From Hysterium pulicare CBS 123377 (taxonomy: Eukaryota; Ascomycota; Dothideomycetes; Hysteriales; Hysteriaceae), in the NCBI GenBank assembly GCA_000467715.1, contig AJFK01000435.1, positions 80,912 to 144,911 on the forward strand: a stretch of DNA of 64,000 nt, read 5' to 3'. The notes below the pieces were generated by a model. That model had not been told where the DNA came from. It searched no databases and saw nothing but the letters and a program-made list of their open reading frames with translations. Position 1 is the stretch's first letter, and the number at the start of each line of letters is the position of its first letter. This document shows positions 34,061 through 45,814 of this stretch, piece by piece. The position numbers and the translations under genes were made by a program.

Positions 34061-35014
34061 TCGATAAATCATAACACAGATCACACGGTGGAAGAGTCGA
34101 AACATGACTTATCATCCACCACCGCAACCGAACACTCCAAACTCTAAGAGACGCCTTTGTCTACTTTGTCAGCCAAGGCTATTTCCATGGCCATTGTCCA
34201 CGACGCTTGACGCGTCAAAGCATGATTCTAGCCGGACGCTTGACCATCGGAGTGCGCATGCAATAGTCTTAGCAATCACTCCAGTAAACACAAGTCAACA
34301 GAACTGCAAGCCAACAATTGCTTTGTCAAATCATAATCATCTTTCCCCTTCCGTTTCTGACGTACTCACTGGCGTTCGTCTAGCTGCATGATGCAAACAG
34401 CTATCAATCGTCAATCTGTATGCATGTACATGTAGTCAAGCCAAGCTAAAAGTAAGATGCACTACTTGTGAGGCTTGAAGCGGAAAGTCAGATTCTGCCA
34501 GCGCTTCATTCTATTCTTGACCGCTCTTTTGTGGAGATATGCATCGGGGCGGAGAACGTCAATTGGGGAAGGTCAAAAGACGGTTATGTCGAGGCAATAT
34601 TGCCTCATGTATCTACGGATGTACCTGTACCTACAGAGGCAGTAGCGTATGAATGTGTTTGCCATGTCGACCATTTTCACTCAGTCACACAATTGTAGGT
34701 AGATGCCAAAGGTTGTATAAGGACATTATCATTCTTTACGGGAGAATTGGGTGTAGGGTGATCAATATTCGGTATGTTACATCGCTATCTACTTCTAGGT
34801 TTAATGCGGACATTTTGTTTTGCTATTTTCAAGTCAGCGTACTGATTCAGTGGGAGCAGCAACGAGGACGAAATTATGTTATGCAGAAGTATCAGTTCTC
34901 CAAGGTGATGTTTGTTTCTTCAAGGATAGACTCAGTAAGAACACAGCGAATCATTTTGTTCATCATGAAAGGGATTTTGCTAGAGGAGAGAAATGAGGAC
35001 TTACCATCACAAGA

Positions 35015-36122
35015 TGCAAAAATGGCCAACGAAGTTGGTTGATACCTACACTGATCGCGAAGAACGTTAGCACGCGTATGACCAACCGCAATTGTAATAT
35101 GATAGAAGTAGATTTCATCTCGAGTCAGGCTACAAGAGCAGTCAGCATTCAGATCCTTCGATAACGAATGGAAGCAACATACCTCATTAAATCAGATTTT
35201 TGTTGTTGTGCTCATGTCGGACAAACTTGCCCATTCACACAGTGTGAATAAAAGGCTTCATCATACGAGAATTATGGTCTGCGCTCAACCGGTTGTAGGA
35301 GAAAGTGTATTACCTTCTGTAAATCTGGTTCAGTCAGCACTTCGTCCTGGTAGTTGTGATGCCGACATTTTAAAGCAGTGGAGATGAATCAGCTAACGCG
35401 TTCTCAACAAGTACATCCCCGAACCAAACACCCACAAGGTTTGTACGTCCTTGCTTGAATGGATGCTGGTCGATGAGTACACAGTCTGTCCGCCCGTGCG
35501 TTAAATATTCCTCATATGCATCTCTTGTGATCAGGAGGCGGTTCGAGAGGAGGGTTAATATACCTAGCGAAGCACAAAGTTAGCGCGACTGATCCCAAAT
35601 CATTGAGACAGAGCTGCAAAAGGAGTGGTTGCAGGGTCAGACAAGGCTGAAACTATTTAAGACAGAATCGACAATGTATATTCAGATTGAGGAATGCCTT
35701 TCCGTGTCGTTGATCATCACTCTGCTGCGGATAAACCAAGGAGATGGTGACTGTCGTACCTTTTCAGAATTTTGAGTTACTGGTCGATGAGAATGTCAAT
35801 GTTGGCACCTAGGAGGCAGTTAGCCACTGAACGTGGAGCAAATGTCGAAGTTTTGAAGAGATATTTTGCATCATTGTAATTCTAGATTTTATGAAAAGTC
35901 CTTCACGACGCTATAGGTATTGGATTGTTCGTAATTTCTTAATCATCTGCGGGGATGTGGGAAGGCGAGATGTAGACTTACACTATACATTAGTGAAGCT
36001 CCACGGTAAGGACAAGCATAGGTAAATGGACATTCAATGTAAGTTATCACGGAAGAAGCGGGTGTAGTTCCGATGCTGATGTAGGTAGTTTGCTTTGGTG
36101 GGAAATGCGTTGCGCTAGACAT
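35015..36122 (-). CDS. Candidate unannotated multi-exon gene, unknown protein
   Basis: Several short open segments on the minus strand are flanked by good splice signals. Exon A, 36122-35982: 47 codons from ATG, with ITYIECPFTYACPYRGASLM, then donor AGT|GTAAGT. Exon B, 35808-35781, after CTAAC..CTAG. Exon C, 35563-35415, after GCTAAC..GCTAG, with RLLITRDAYEEYLTHGRTD, IDQHPFKQGRTNLVGVWFGD and donor GTACTT. A likely exon D follows (DEVLTEPDLQK, then GTAATA). Further on, a segment down to about 35015 (LTRDEIYFYHITIAVGHTRA, then QPTSLAIFASCDG and GTAAGT) follows an intron-like GTATGT..TTGTAG. Phases agree for A-B-C-D but not clearly from D onward. Not recognised. Two introns would be about 170-220 bp, long for this genome. 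It may be real, a relic or coincidence. Confidence 0.3.
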
Positions 36123-36494
36123 AATTTTTGTTCGGCGATGGGAAAAGATTTTGCCGAATCATTTTCAGCCTGAGGCACTTGTCCATGCACATCAACACCT
36201 CACAGTAACGGCGCGCGTTAAACACGGAAACGAACAGACAACCATTAGGAAGTTTCATTCAAGGTCCAATTTGCTCGCAGGATCTATAACCTCGAATATA
36301 TGTCATAAGATAAAATGCAATGCTAACACCACCCACCCAGAAAAACGCTCAATGCCAGTAGACAAATGCAATATCAACCCAGTACGCTCTTCAAAAGCAG
36401 TCCATGCTAAACATCAGGCATAATCATGAGCATGCATTACTTCTTCGGGTCTCTTCTTCCACCGCACGAGCTAACATCAAGGCCGGTGTACTAA

Positions 36495-38300
36495 TCATAC
36501 AGCGACGCCCCTCCTTTTCCACCCGCGAGGTCCCCTCCAAGCCCACATCCAAAGACCGCAGGCAACCCAAACGCTAATTGTCATAGCCCAGAAGGTGGAC
36601 GCGTAACATTGCTTTCCATAGCAGAGAACATCAGCAGATCCTTTCCCCATCCCTTGCTCGCTATCTGCGGTGCCCTTCTGATAGACTGCCGCATACACCG
36701 CTCCCCAAACCGTAGCACCCGCTGCAGGAGTCATAGCTAAGATGCCCCAGTTAGTGCCAAAGTTTTCGACGCCCCATACCACGCTCACGATGATAGGGGT
36801 GAGGGAAAAGACGGCGCCATAACCGGCACCTATAAGAGCCGAAACGGCCGCGAATCGCGAAGCATGATTCTGGACGAATCCTGAAGCGAGGAGTAGCTGG
36901 CCTAGAGAGAGTATGAGAGCAAATGTGAGCAGGAACGTGATTCGGGAGACAGTGAATCGCTTTTGGGGTAGTGGCGGAAGCGAAGAGATCGAGTTGGCTA
37001 CAGATTCAGGTCCACGACGATGTTGGTGAGTCGGTGCTACGGGAGCGAGGATATCGGAGAGGGTTCCCGTCAGAAGGCGAGCAACGGTAGAGGTGATGGC
37101 CACGATAGAAACATGAGTGGCTGCCGAAGTTGAAGATGTATGAGGTGGTGTGAGGGTGCCAATGATGGTGCCCAAATTGTTGATGAAAGCTTCACCAGGC
37201 CCTGTGACGAGAAAGAAGCCTGCGGCTAGCCACCACATTGTCTGATCCGTGAGGTAGCGACGGGTTTCTTCGTTCAGAAGCCAAGTCTTCTTTCGCGCTT
37301 CTTCCTCGGTCTGAGCTTTGAGTCTCTCCGCCTCAGTCTGAAGGAAATCGAATTGCGAGTCGGAGAGATCCCGCGAGTCCATGGTGCCATAACCATGGAT
37401 GCTGGCGGCACGATGGAAAAATTCGTCCTGAGTAAGGAGACCGCTCCGCTCCAGCTCGTCAACAGCCTCGTCGATCATCTCTTCCTCGTTCACAATCTTG
37501 AGAGTGACAGTCCCTATGAGACCACAACAAAGTAGTGTAATGCCCAGGAACAAAAAGAACCTGTAGACATCAACGTCGCCTTTGCTTCCATCAGGTGCTC
37601 TTTCGTATAGAAGTCGACTCCCAATTTGACTCTGCCACATGCCGCTAAGCCCAAAGGCTGCAATTGGCACTGCCAATGCTAGACCTTTCGCATTCCCTCT
37701 CCCAAAGTTCTTCGCGCAGGTTGTGACAGCAGACAAATACATGCAGCTTGTTCCCATACCAACACAGACAAATGCTAGTACCATAACGCCAAATGGCCAC
37801 CCATGCCCATCGGCTGAAGGAGGAGGACCACTTCGATATGTAAACGCAGCGAGTAGATATCCCAGACCAAATACAAATCCTGAAAGGAAGGATGGAACTC
37901 CAGGACCAAGTCGATCGCACAAGTATCCAAAGGCTGGAACCGGGAGGTACATTCCAAGTTCGGCGGTGATGCTGACGATGTTTACCTGAAGTTGTGTATA
38001 GTGTAGCCGTGACTGGAAGAGGTGTCCATAAAGGGAGTATGCGGTGATGCTGCCGGCGCATAGGCAGTTGATGATAGCCCATATGAAGCTCAGCCATCGC
38101 ACGACCTCGCGCTGCATCTTCTTCCGGTCTCGGTCTACGATGCCTTCTGCTACCTGCTCGAAAAAGCTGCCGGCGTAGCTAGTGTCCTGGCTTCGTCGAC
38201 TGGAGTCACTTGCGACGTCGGGTTGGAGGAGAGGGCGTTGTGCGGACGACGGGTAGTCGAGCTTGTCGATGCCATTGCCATTTCCGTTCGAGGATGGCAT
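36495..38300 (-). CDS. MCH1: MFS transporter, MCH1-like
   Basis: Major facilitator of the monocarboxylate-transporter-homologue group (yeast Mch1 is vacuolar; its substrate is unknown and it does not carry monocarboxylates). Single exon, 601 residues from ATG 38300; the frame is open further upstream but lacks homology there. A Ser/Asn-rich N-tail is followed by about six membrane helices (WLSFIWAIINCLCAGSITAYS, FLSGFVFGLGYLLAAF, GVMVLAFVCVGMGTSCMYLS and others). A long acidic central loop (residues about 290-370) and six more helices (MWWLAAGFFLVTGPGEAF, ITFLLTFALILSLGQLLLASG, FAAVSALIGAGYGAVFSLTP) follow. The DRLGP signature lies after helix 2. Divergent from RRP42, with 251 bp between the starts. 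Confidence 0.85.
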   Translation of the reverse strand: MPSSNGNGNGIDKLDYPSSAQRPLLQPDVASDSSRRSQDTSYAGSFFEQVAEGIVDRDRKKMQREVVRWLSFIWAIINCLCAGSITAYSLYGHLFQSRLHYTQLQVNIVSITAELGMYLPVPAFGYLCDRLGPGVPSFLSGFVFGLGYLLAAFTYRSGPPPSADGHGWPFGVMVLAFVCVGMGTSCMYLSAVTTCAKNFGRGNAKGLALAVPIAAFGLSGMWQSQIGSRLLYERAPDGSKGDVDVYRFFLFLGITLLCCGLIGTVTLKIVNEEEMIDEAVDELERSGLLTQDEFFHRAASIHGYGTMDSRDLSDSQFDFLQTEAERLKAQTEEEARKKTWLLNEETRRYLTDQTMWWLAAGFFLVTGPGEAFINNLGTIIGTLTPPHTSSTSAATHVSIVAITSTVARLLTGTLSDILAPVAPTHQHRRGPESVANSISSLPPLPQKRFTVSRITFLLTFALILSLGQLLLASGFVQNHASRFAAVSALIGAGYGAVFSLTPIIVSVVWGVENFGTNWGILAMTPAAGATVWGAVYAAVYQKGTADSEQGMGKGSADVLCYGKQCYASTFWAMTISVWVACGLWMWAWRGPRGWKRRGVAV

Positions 38301-38551
38301 GGTGGTACAAGGGAGAATAGTAGACTGGAGAGCTAAAAATGCATAGTATGAGATAGTGGATAATAAAGATACAAAGGAAAAATACGAGACTCTAAGTATG
38401 CAAGGAGAGGCGTGAAAGCGTGGACTGCCCGGTGGTTTGTCGCGGCAAGTCACCATGACGCCAGGCTGGGCGCGTCTGATTCGTGGGCTGGACATCGTAG
38501 AAAAATTATCTAGGTACAAGAGCTTCATGTTCACCACCCAACAGTACCACC
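38301..38551. promoter_or_regulatory. Divergent promoter MCH1 / RRP42
   Basis: 251 bp between opposed start codons; must hold both promoters. No specific element recognised. Confidence 0.5.
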
Positions 38552-39723
38552 ATGGCCCCCATACAGGCAACACAGTTGCTGCTCTCACCGGCAGAGCTAT
38601 CGTATATCCATTCTTCGCTCTCACTCAGCCCTCCAATACGTCCTGATGGCCGCACACCTACTCAATTCCGACCCATGATAGCAGAGAGTGACATATTACC
38701 TGGGGCAAATGGCAGTGCGCGGATATGCTTTGCAGACGGTACAGAGGCAATAGCAGGAGTCAAAGCTGAGGTGGAGAAGTCACAATGGCGGCCTATGGCT
38801 TCAGAGCAAGAAAACCGTCTCACTGTTGCAGCGGGGGACGTTGCCATGGAGGACCAAGATGATATGGAAAATGCAGCTGGTGGGAAAGGTGTAGGACAGA
38901 ACTCATGGGTGGAGCTGAGCATCGAGATACCCGGCTTTCGCGATGATGATTCCTTGCCTGTCTTCTTGTCTGCAATGCTCACAGAAGCTCTACTAGCAAG
39001 CGGCACGCTCAAGGATAGATTGTACATCAATCAACGTTTCCACTGGAAGCTATATATTGACGTAGGGCCATTCTCTCAAATTCTTAGTCCTGTGTTGATG
39101 CGCATTAGATATTACTTCTTTCCTCGCCGCTCTCCTATCCGCTGCCTCTCCTCTCCTTGACAACTCACCTCGCCCTACTCTCAGCACGCTTGCCGGCCTT
39201 GAAGTCCGAAAAAGATGAAGATCCGCTGTTCGACGATGATTGGGATGCTTCCATACCTTTGTACCCACGAACGGCACCTGGTAGTGCTATGGGTCCTCCG
39301 ACTGATAAGCCGCCCGTCACACTCCTTGTCATGGCTGTAGGATCAAATGTGATATTTGATCCAAGCAAAGAAGAACTTGCAGTTGCAGAAGCTGTTCTTG
39401 GAATATCGTGTGCAACTTCTCAGACCTCTTCAATGAATGGCATCCGGTTACTGTCTATTCGTACTATTGACCCACCCTCACGCCTTACACCTCCCGGCAT
39501 TCCCAACTCGATGAACTCAGCTACCGGTGGTAGTGCTCCAAATTCAAGCACAGATGCAATGGCGCAGCGAGAAGCATTGAACCTATCCGGAGTATGGACA
39601 CCTCCAAGAGGCGGAATCAAGAGAGGCTTAATCGCACATATTGTAAAGATGGTCGTTGAGAAAGGCGGAGTAGCAGAGGAGATAGTTGAGGCGTTGGAGA
39701 ACGTAGACATTGGTTGGCAATGA
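38552..39723 (+). CDS. RRP42: Exosome core subunit Rrp42 (RNase PH-like)
   Basis: Ring subunit of the RNA exosome, which degrades and trims RNA 3' ends in nucleus and cytoplasm; core RNase PH-like subunits are structural rather than catalytic in eukaryotes. Two exons, 38552-39061 and 39109-39723, give 374 residues. N-terminal family pattern: SPAELSYIHSSLSLSPPIRPDGRTP with FRPMIAESDILPGANGSARI. RNase PH fold continues through LYINQRFHWKLYIDILLLSS. The second half contains VTLLVMAVGSNVIFDPSKEELAVAEAVLG and ends VDIGWQ. A low-complexity acidic insert (about residues 85-115) interrupts the first half. The 47-bp intron has a GTAGGG donor and ATTAG acceptor. Confidence 0.87.
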
Positions 39724-40165
39724 CTTTTCTCGCGTCACTTGATGCGAATGGCAGTTTTTCGAGTGGGAATGTCGATAATCGCCCATCGTCATTCGCTGCT
39801 GGCAGGCCTCAGTGAAAGACTCACGGTGCCATTGCCAACCGAAGGACGTACTTGGTGGTTTGAGCCTTGCTTCAGTTCAGTGACTCGCATCTTGAGCTGC
39901 CTGGCAAGGTGTTGGAGGGCCTGATTGTTCATTCGCGAACCAAAGTTTTGCTTAATAAGCGAATGGAATATGGCGCAAGCACGTGATGATAGCTTCCATC
40001 CATGGATCCATGGTTGCTTCCTAACCTTGTGCGAGTTCGCTTCTCAACATTACTTAAAGGACATGTCACCAACCGCCACTTCATCCACCCTCGATTGTCT
40101 TTTCCATCTCACTTCAGAAACCCTATTTCTCTTTCATCTGACCGCCGCTTTGCTCTCACCTGAAA
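39724..40165. other. Intergenic
   Basis: No gene; between RRP42 and the ankyrin gene in the same orientation. Confidence 0.5.
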
Positions 40166-41300
40166 ATGACCATGTCTCAAGTCTCGACGCCGGACAAACC
40201 TCTCTACGAACCGGAATTTTGGAAAGAACTCAACAGAGTCGACTCCCTTCAACACGTCTCTGACCTACCTCGTTCACCGCGCGACAAGCTACCACCTGAT
40301 AGCACAGGCTCGGAACGTGCAATAGATTACGATGCAAGACAAAGCATTGAAGTGGCTACCAAAAGTGGCGACGTAGAACGAGCGGAACTGATACTGAAAG
40401 CATGGTCCTCTGGTTCTTCCCTCTCTAAGCCCAAAGCTGAAGACCTCCAATGGAGCCTGTACCATGCTATCGAGGCAGGCAATCGAGACATGGCGGCTCT
40501 TTTGCTCAAGTATGGAGCCCAGACCACGTATCTCGTTGAGCAAAGACTCTTAAAGCCTGCGTCTTGTAACACGGAAACTTTCGAGCTCATTCTACAAGAT
40601 TTGCTGGATAGCGGATGGGATGTGAACGCCAAACACATACTTATGTAAGTCATCGCAATGATTTTTCTATGTGCATTGCTGACATGGTCCAAGCAGTGCT
40701 GCGGCATTTAATTGCGAGATGCTGATGAGATGGCTATTGGAGCACGGCGCCGACCCAAACCTTACCCATGCTCGCTTCTCTACCACTCTCAGCTGTGTTG
40801 CCCGCTGTGGCTCTGCGAAGATGCTTAAGTTCCTCTTAGACCATAACGCACGAGTCGACAACGATGCTGTCCATGCCGCAGTCCGTCGAAAGAGTGAAGA
40901 TCCGAATACCTTTCCCATATTGGAAACTCTCCTCTCCTTTGGAGCCGACTTCAATGCTTTAGAGAGTCGCAGTCGCCGGATGATAGGAACCCATATTCGC
41001 CTCAGACCACGTCGCTCGACGCCTGTATGGATTGCTGTGGAGGGAGAAGATGTTGAGATGGTGGAGTGGCTGTTAGATCACGGAGCAGATCCCACTGTGC
41101 CGACTCTTTCCAGCGAGAAACCTTCACGATCAGCATTGTCACTCATGCTAGAATCGACGAATCTGCAGTTGAGAAAGATCGGGGAAGAAGTGCAGTCTGA
41201 GGATGGATGGGTGAAAGTGGAAGCACCTTCGAGAGTTATCGCGAAAGAGCTTAGTCTTCTTTTGATGCCGTCTTTTCGGAACAAGATGGTTTACATGTGA
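40166..41300 (+). CDS. Ankyrin-repeat protein
   Basis: Two exons, 40166-40644 and 40697-41300, give 360 residues; the join at 40644 yields KHILIAAAFNC. Ankyrin-like helix pairs can be seen: SIEVATKSGDVERAELIL, SLYHAIEAGNRDMAALLLKYGAQ, MLMRWLLEHGADPNLTHARF, MLKFLLDHNARVD, PILETLLSFGADFNA and VWIAVEGEDVEMVEWLLDHGADPT. These scaffold repeats mediate protein binding; no catalytic domain is present. Such stand-alone ankyrin proteins are numerous in filamentous ascomycetes, and no specific role can be assigned. Confidence 0.82.
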
Positions 41301-41926
41301 AGTGCTTGAGCGAGTAATCATCCAAGCTCGCCATTCTGGTCTCCAGCTTGAGAACGTCCCTTGCACCACCAGGATACTCCTAGTAGGTACATGCCAATCC
41401 TTAGGTGGATATGAGCTGGAAAGCAGTGCTTTCCCTACTTGCAGAAGTTTCCATTGCGATACTGTCCTTGCTGATGTTCAGCAAGGACAACTCCCTGTCT
41501 TCAGAGCTTAGAGAAGGGTGGCTCCTAGGGGTTATTTTGAAGCATCTTTGTGGAGATATGAATATGAAGCGCTTCTCTCACCAACAAAACAGGAAGGATA
41601 GATGCGTAGGCCTTCAGCTACATGCTCAAAATAGAAGCCTATTACCAAAACTCTATTAATTTGTAGCAGAGTCAAGTAAGTATTACCTCGTTTGAAAACT
41701 TCTCTCTATTACAGTTTAGGATTTTTTTGCCTAGGATAAACTGGAACTCAAGCATATATGCACTTTGCATGGAATGTTGAGGTCAAAGCTTCCAGTCCCC
41801 CCTGCCCCGCGCTTGACATCGTGCCCCTCCAGCTCCAGGTAACCTGCAAAGGTAACCTAACACCAGGTACTCTACCAAACCAACTTTTGCTCCAGGAATT
41901 CTGATTATTCTCCTAACTGCTTGAAA
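41301..41926. other. Intergenic
   Basis: No supportable gene. 3' side of the ankyrin gene and promoter of DPP III. Short open frames only. Confidence 0.5.
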
Positions 41927-44278
41927 ATGGACGCCGAATCCCTCAAACAATACCTAGCTGACAGCCCTCCAACCATTGTTCCACTCGAAATCAAACCCCA
42001 CTTCGAAGCTTTAAGTGAGGAAGAGAAGCACTACGCCCACTACATTTCAATGTACTCACCTTTTGTACCCGCTACTTATCAACAACTAACTCTCCTGTAG
42101 AGCATGCTTCGCCGGCACCCGCATTGTCCTCCGCCAAGTCTCCCCCGAATCCGAACCCATCTACGACTTTATAATCTCCCTCCATAAGCACTGTTCCGGC
42201 GACTGGAAAGCACTTCAGAAGCAAGCCGGGCTCTCGGATCAAGAACTCAAAGACTTCCTCGACTATGCAGCACAATTCCTTGGTAATCTGGGAAACTACA
42301 AATCCTTTGGTGATTCGAAGTTCGTCCCGAGGCTGGACCCTAGACAGTTCAAGGCTCTGGCGACCGTCAGCCCCCAGATCCTGAAATTGTACGAAACGAT
42401 TAAGGATGCAATATTTGCGAGTAGCAATGTTGGGGAGTTGCACTTGGGATATCCGGATGCGGGACATGTTAGCACGTATTATCCTGACTCGCCGGATATT
42501 ACCAAAGAGGAGATTACGGTTGTTAGTGAATTCCTAGAGGGTAAGGGGCTGTTACCTGAGAACACGAGGGTGAGGAAGACGAAGGATGGGTTTGAAGTGT
42601 TGATCGCTTCGGCGGTGGATAGTCCTGCAAGCGGGGAGAAGGATCTGAAGGAGAGCGAGTGGACTCTTGAGGGAAAGTTGGAAGGGAAGAAAGTCAGATT
42701 GGTATTCGGAGACTACAAGAAAGAGATGGAGAAGATTGCAGTTGCATTGGAGAAGGCTAAGGAGTATGCCGCGAATGAGACACAGGCGAAGATGATGGCC
42801 GAGTACGTCAAATCCTTCCGTACGGGGTCCATGGAAGCATATAAGGAGAGTCAGAGAGACTGGATCAAGGACAAAGGACCTCTAGTCGAGACGGATATTG
42901 GGTTTGTTGAGGTACCTATTTCTCCTTCATTGTAGTTGAGGATGATCCTTATTTGTGACAGACATATCGCGACCCACAAGGCATTCGTGGAGAATGGGAA
43001 GGGTTTGCTGCTATGGTCAACAAGGAGCGTACGAAAGCGTTTGGTAAACTCGTCGAAGCTGCACCAAGTCTCATTCCGTTACTTCCTTGGGATAAGGAGT
43101 TTGAGAAGGACAAGTTCCTTAGTCCAGACTTCACCTCATTAGAAGTTCTCACTTTCACAGGAAGTGGGTGAGTGACTGCTTTTTCCTTCCTGCCCCCTTA
43201 ACTCTATCTCGGCGAATGTTCCTAACAATGGCGCAGTATCCCCGCAGGAATCAACATCCCCAACTTCGACGATGGTGAGTCCTGACTAATTCCTCCTCTT
43301 ATTCTGTGCAGTCAATCTAACTCGAACCTAGTCCGCCAAACAATTGGCTTCAAAAATGTCTCTTTAGGCAACGTCCTTTCCGCAAAAGCCCCCAACGAAC
43401 CTATTCCCTTCATCAAAGATGCAGACCAGGAAGTTTACCGTCGCTGCCGAGACGAGGCCTTCGAAGTCCAGGTGGGACTCCATGAACTTCTGGGTCACGG
43501 CTGCGGCAAACTCCTCCAAGAGACCTCTTCCGGAAAATACAATTTCGACGTTGAGAACCCTCCAGTCTCGCCGCTAACCGGCAAACCAGTAACCACATAC
43601 TACAAACCCGGTCAAACCTGGGGCTCTGTCTTCGGCTCCATAGCCGGGTCCTATGAGGAATGTCGCGCAGAATGCGTGGCTATGGCTCTTTCTTGCGACT
43701 TCAACGTCCTCAAGATCTTTGGCTTCGGTGACGGCAAGGAAGACATCAACGGCCCAGCCGGCGACATCCTCTACGCAGCCTATCTGTCCATGGCTCGAGC
43801 CGGCATCGCAGCCCTCGAATTCTGGGACCCGAAATCGAGAAAATGGGGCCAAGCGCACATGCAGGCTCGTTTCTCCATCCTACGCACCTTCCTCAACGCC
43901 GGCGTCGAATTCTGCGAACTCGAATACAAGAATGACGATCTCTCCGATCTCACCCTCCGTCTCGAGCGCAACAAGATCCTGGAATTAGGTAGGCCAGCCG
44001 TGGAGAAGTATTTGCAGAAACTTCATATCTACAAGAGCACGGCGGACGTGGAGACGGCGAAGAAGATGTATGAGGATATCACGGGCGTGGATCCGTTCTA
44101 CGAGAATAAGCTTAGGCCGGCGGTTTTGAAGAAGAAGACGCCGAGGAAGGTGTTTGTGCAGGCGAATACGGTGGTTGAGGGGGCTAGAGATGGGGATGGA
44201 GGTGCGGTTGTCCTGAGGGAGTATGAGGCTAGTGCTGAGGGCATGATTAGAAGTTTTGCTGAGAGGGAGTATGTGTGA
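41927..44278 (+). CDS. Dipeptidyl peptidase III
   Basis: Zinc metallopeptidase (family M49) releasing dipeptides from the N-terminus of oligopeptides, normally cytosolic. Five exons, 41927-42051, 42101-42911, 42962-43167, 43237-43274 and 43332-44278, give 708 residues, the usual DPP III length. The zinc site is HELLGH at 444-449 with the second-motif EECRAE at 502-507, which supplies the third zinc ligand; positions match those of characterised members closely. Other family blocks are [39 protein letters not shown] and [20 protein letters not shown]. No signal peptide. All joins keep phase; exon 4 is only 38 nt. Confidence 0.94.
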
Positions 44279-44487
44279 GGGGGATTGGAGTGGATGTGAT
44301 GGGGGAATCGCGACCGTGGTGTTGAGAGGTGGGTGGAACGGCATGAGTTATGATAGGTTATCATTTGCATAGCGGATAGCATTAGTTTTCATATACATGG
44401 AATCTATCAAGAAAAGTTCTTTATATTGTAGAGTATTCTAGGATCTTTGAGGTCGTCGACTTATGCCTATTTTCTGAGAGACACTAC

Positions 44488-44515
44488 ATACTTTACTTTA
44501 CTTTACTTTACTTTT
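44488..44515 (+). repeat. CTTTA pentanucleotide microsatellite
   Basis: Tandem copies of a CTTTA unit, about five, ending in CTTTTAATACC. A simple tandem repeat 3' of the DPP III gene. Confidence 0.8.
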
Positions 44516-44614
44516 AATACCACGGTAGAAGTTAAACTCGTAGTATATACATCTTTCGATCTCGGTGTCGTGCCGCAAAAGCCGCCAAGCTCCGCTTCCC
44601 CGTACTAGACAAGC

Positions 44615-44720
44615 CTTTTTCTAAAATTCTAGTTTTTAAATAGAGAGTGAAAAATAAAGTTATAATTTAGTTATTAGATATTTAAGTTATACTAGAGTTA
44701 AGATTTTAGGCTTTGGTAAG
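44615..44720. repeat. AT-rich block, possible RIP-decayed repeat
   Basis: Sharply more AT-rich than the flanks, rich in TTA, TAA and TAT with few C. In Pezizomycotina such islands often are repeats mutated by repeat-induced point mutation. No transposon coding or terminal repeat is visible, so the origin is uncertain. Confidence 0.35.
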
Positions 44721-45814
44721 ATTGGTATAGTGAGGATAAAGAATAATAATGAGGTACACTGAGTCCAAAGTGGACTTTGCGCGAGAGGGAGAGAAAGGTC
44801 AAGAGCGTGGTGTGGAGAGTCGAGGGAAGATGGAAACAGGGGTCTGATATTGGTAGAGGAGAGTAAGGAATATCTTAATTCCCTAGATAAGCCGGAATTA
44901 GCGTTAATATATTTGAGGCACAAACTTTCAAATTTCCGAGTCTATAAGGCTTTCCGGGAGAGTTGAAATGGCTAAAGTAGCAATATGGGAAAAGGTAGAT
45001 ATGGGAGCTGGGCAAACCGTAGTTTCTGGGAATTGGAAATTTGGCTTGCATCTAAGGTACCGGGATAAGTTATTTGCTATCCCGAGATTGAGGAGAGGCA
45101 ACGTGAGGCTCTGAAAAAGGATGAGGTGAGTAGAGGCTGGAATAATCGATGTGAATGAAGTCGCGCTCTGTAGAGCAACAGGCGGCAGGTAGGTAGCAAG
45201 ATGGAATGGGCTACTGGTATGAGTTGTGATGGAACATTCATGCTTAGATCCCGATGTTCCACCTTCCATACTCAGTACTTTACGTCCCATCGCAGAACAA
45301 GTGCATACGAGATCTGTATCCGATCCTCACGTTGCATGTAGGGAAAGTTAATCGGAGGTGGGGCTTGATGTGACGGATGTACATGAAACGTTGGTGAGCC
45401 GCGACAGCTATGAGGCGAGGCGAGGCGAGCGGGGAAGTGGACGACAAGACAAAAAGTGCGTGATTCAAGACGTGATTCATGTTGGGGCCCTCGTTGAACT
45501 TTGAAGTTGCTTGAACCTTGAAGCTTATGAGGCGGATCCTGTCGGTATATTCGGCATGGAATTCAAGGGGAAGCCGGGGTTAGTGATCGACGACATGGAT
45601 GTTTATGCCATACACAGGGCAGGAACGGCCGTTGCGCGGAGAATACTTACACGAGGTGGCTTTTGCTTGATGATGATGACAGTGCTGGGACATGGGTGGC
45701 TTGGATCTGAAGATGGTGATGTGGAGACCGTTGCGCTATAAGTATATTTCATGTCTGAAGAGGAAGCTTGAAGCTGGGAATTGGTCCAAAGCTATGAGAA
45801 GCTATGTCGCGCTG

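Larger units (their letters stand above)
44279..45814. other. Intergenic, 1.5 kb, partly very AT-rich
   Basis: No gene supported. It contains a short (CTTTA) repeat near 44490-44515 and an AT-rich block at about 44620-44720. Minus-strand frames are low complexity and unconvincing. Confidence 0.5.

Noticed and set aside
36495-38624. 709-residue MCH1 with a long N-terminal extension
   Set aside because: The extra residues overlap the RRP42 promoter and start, and lack homology; ATG 38300 precedes the typical tail.
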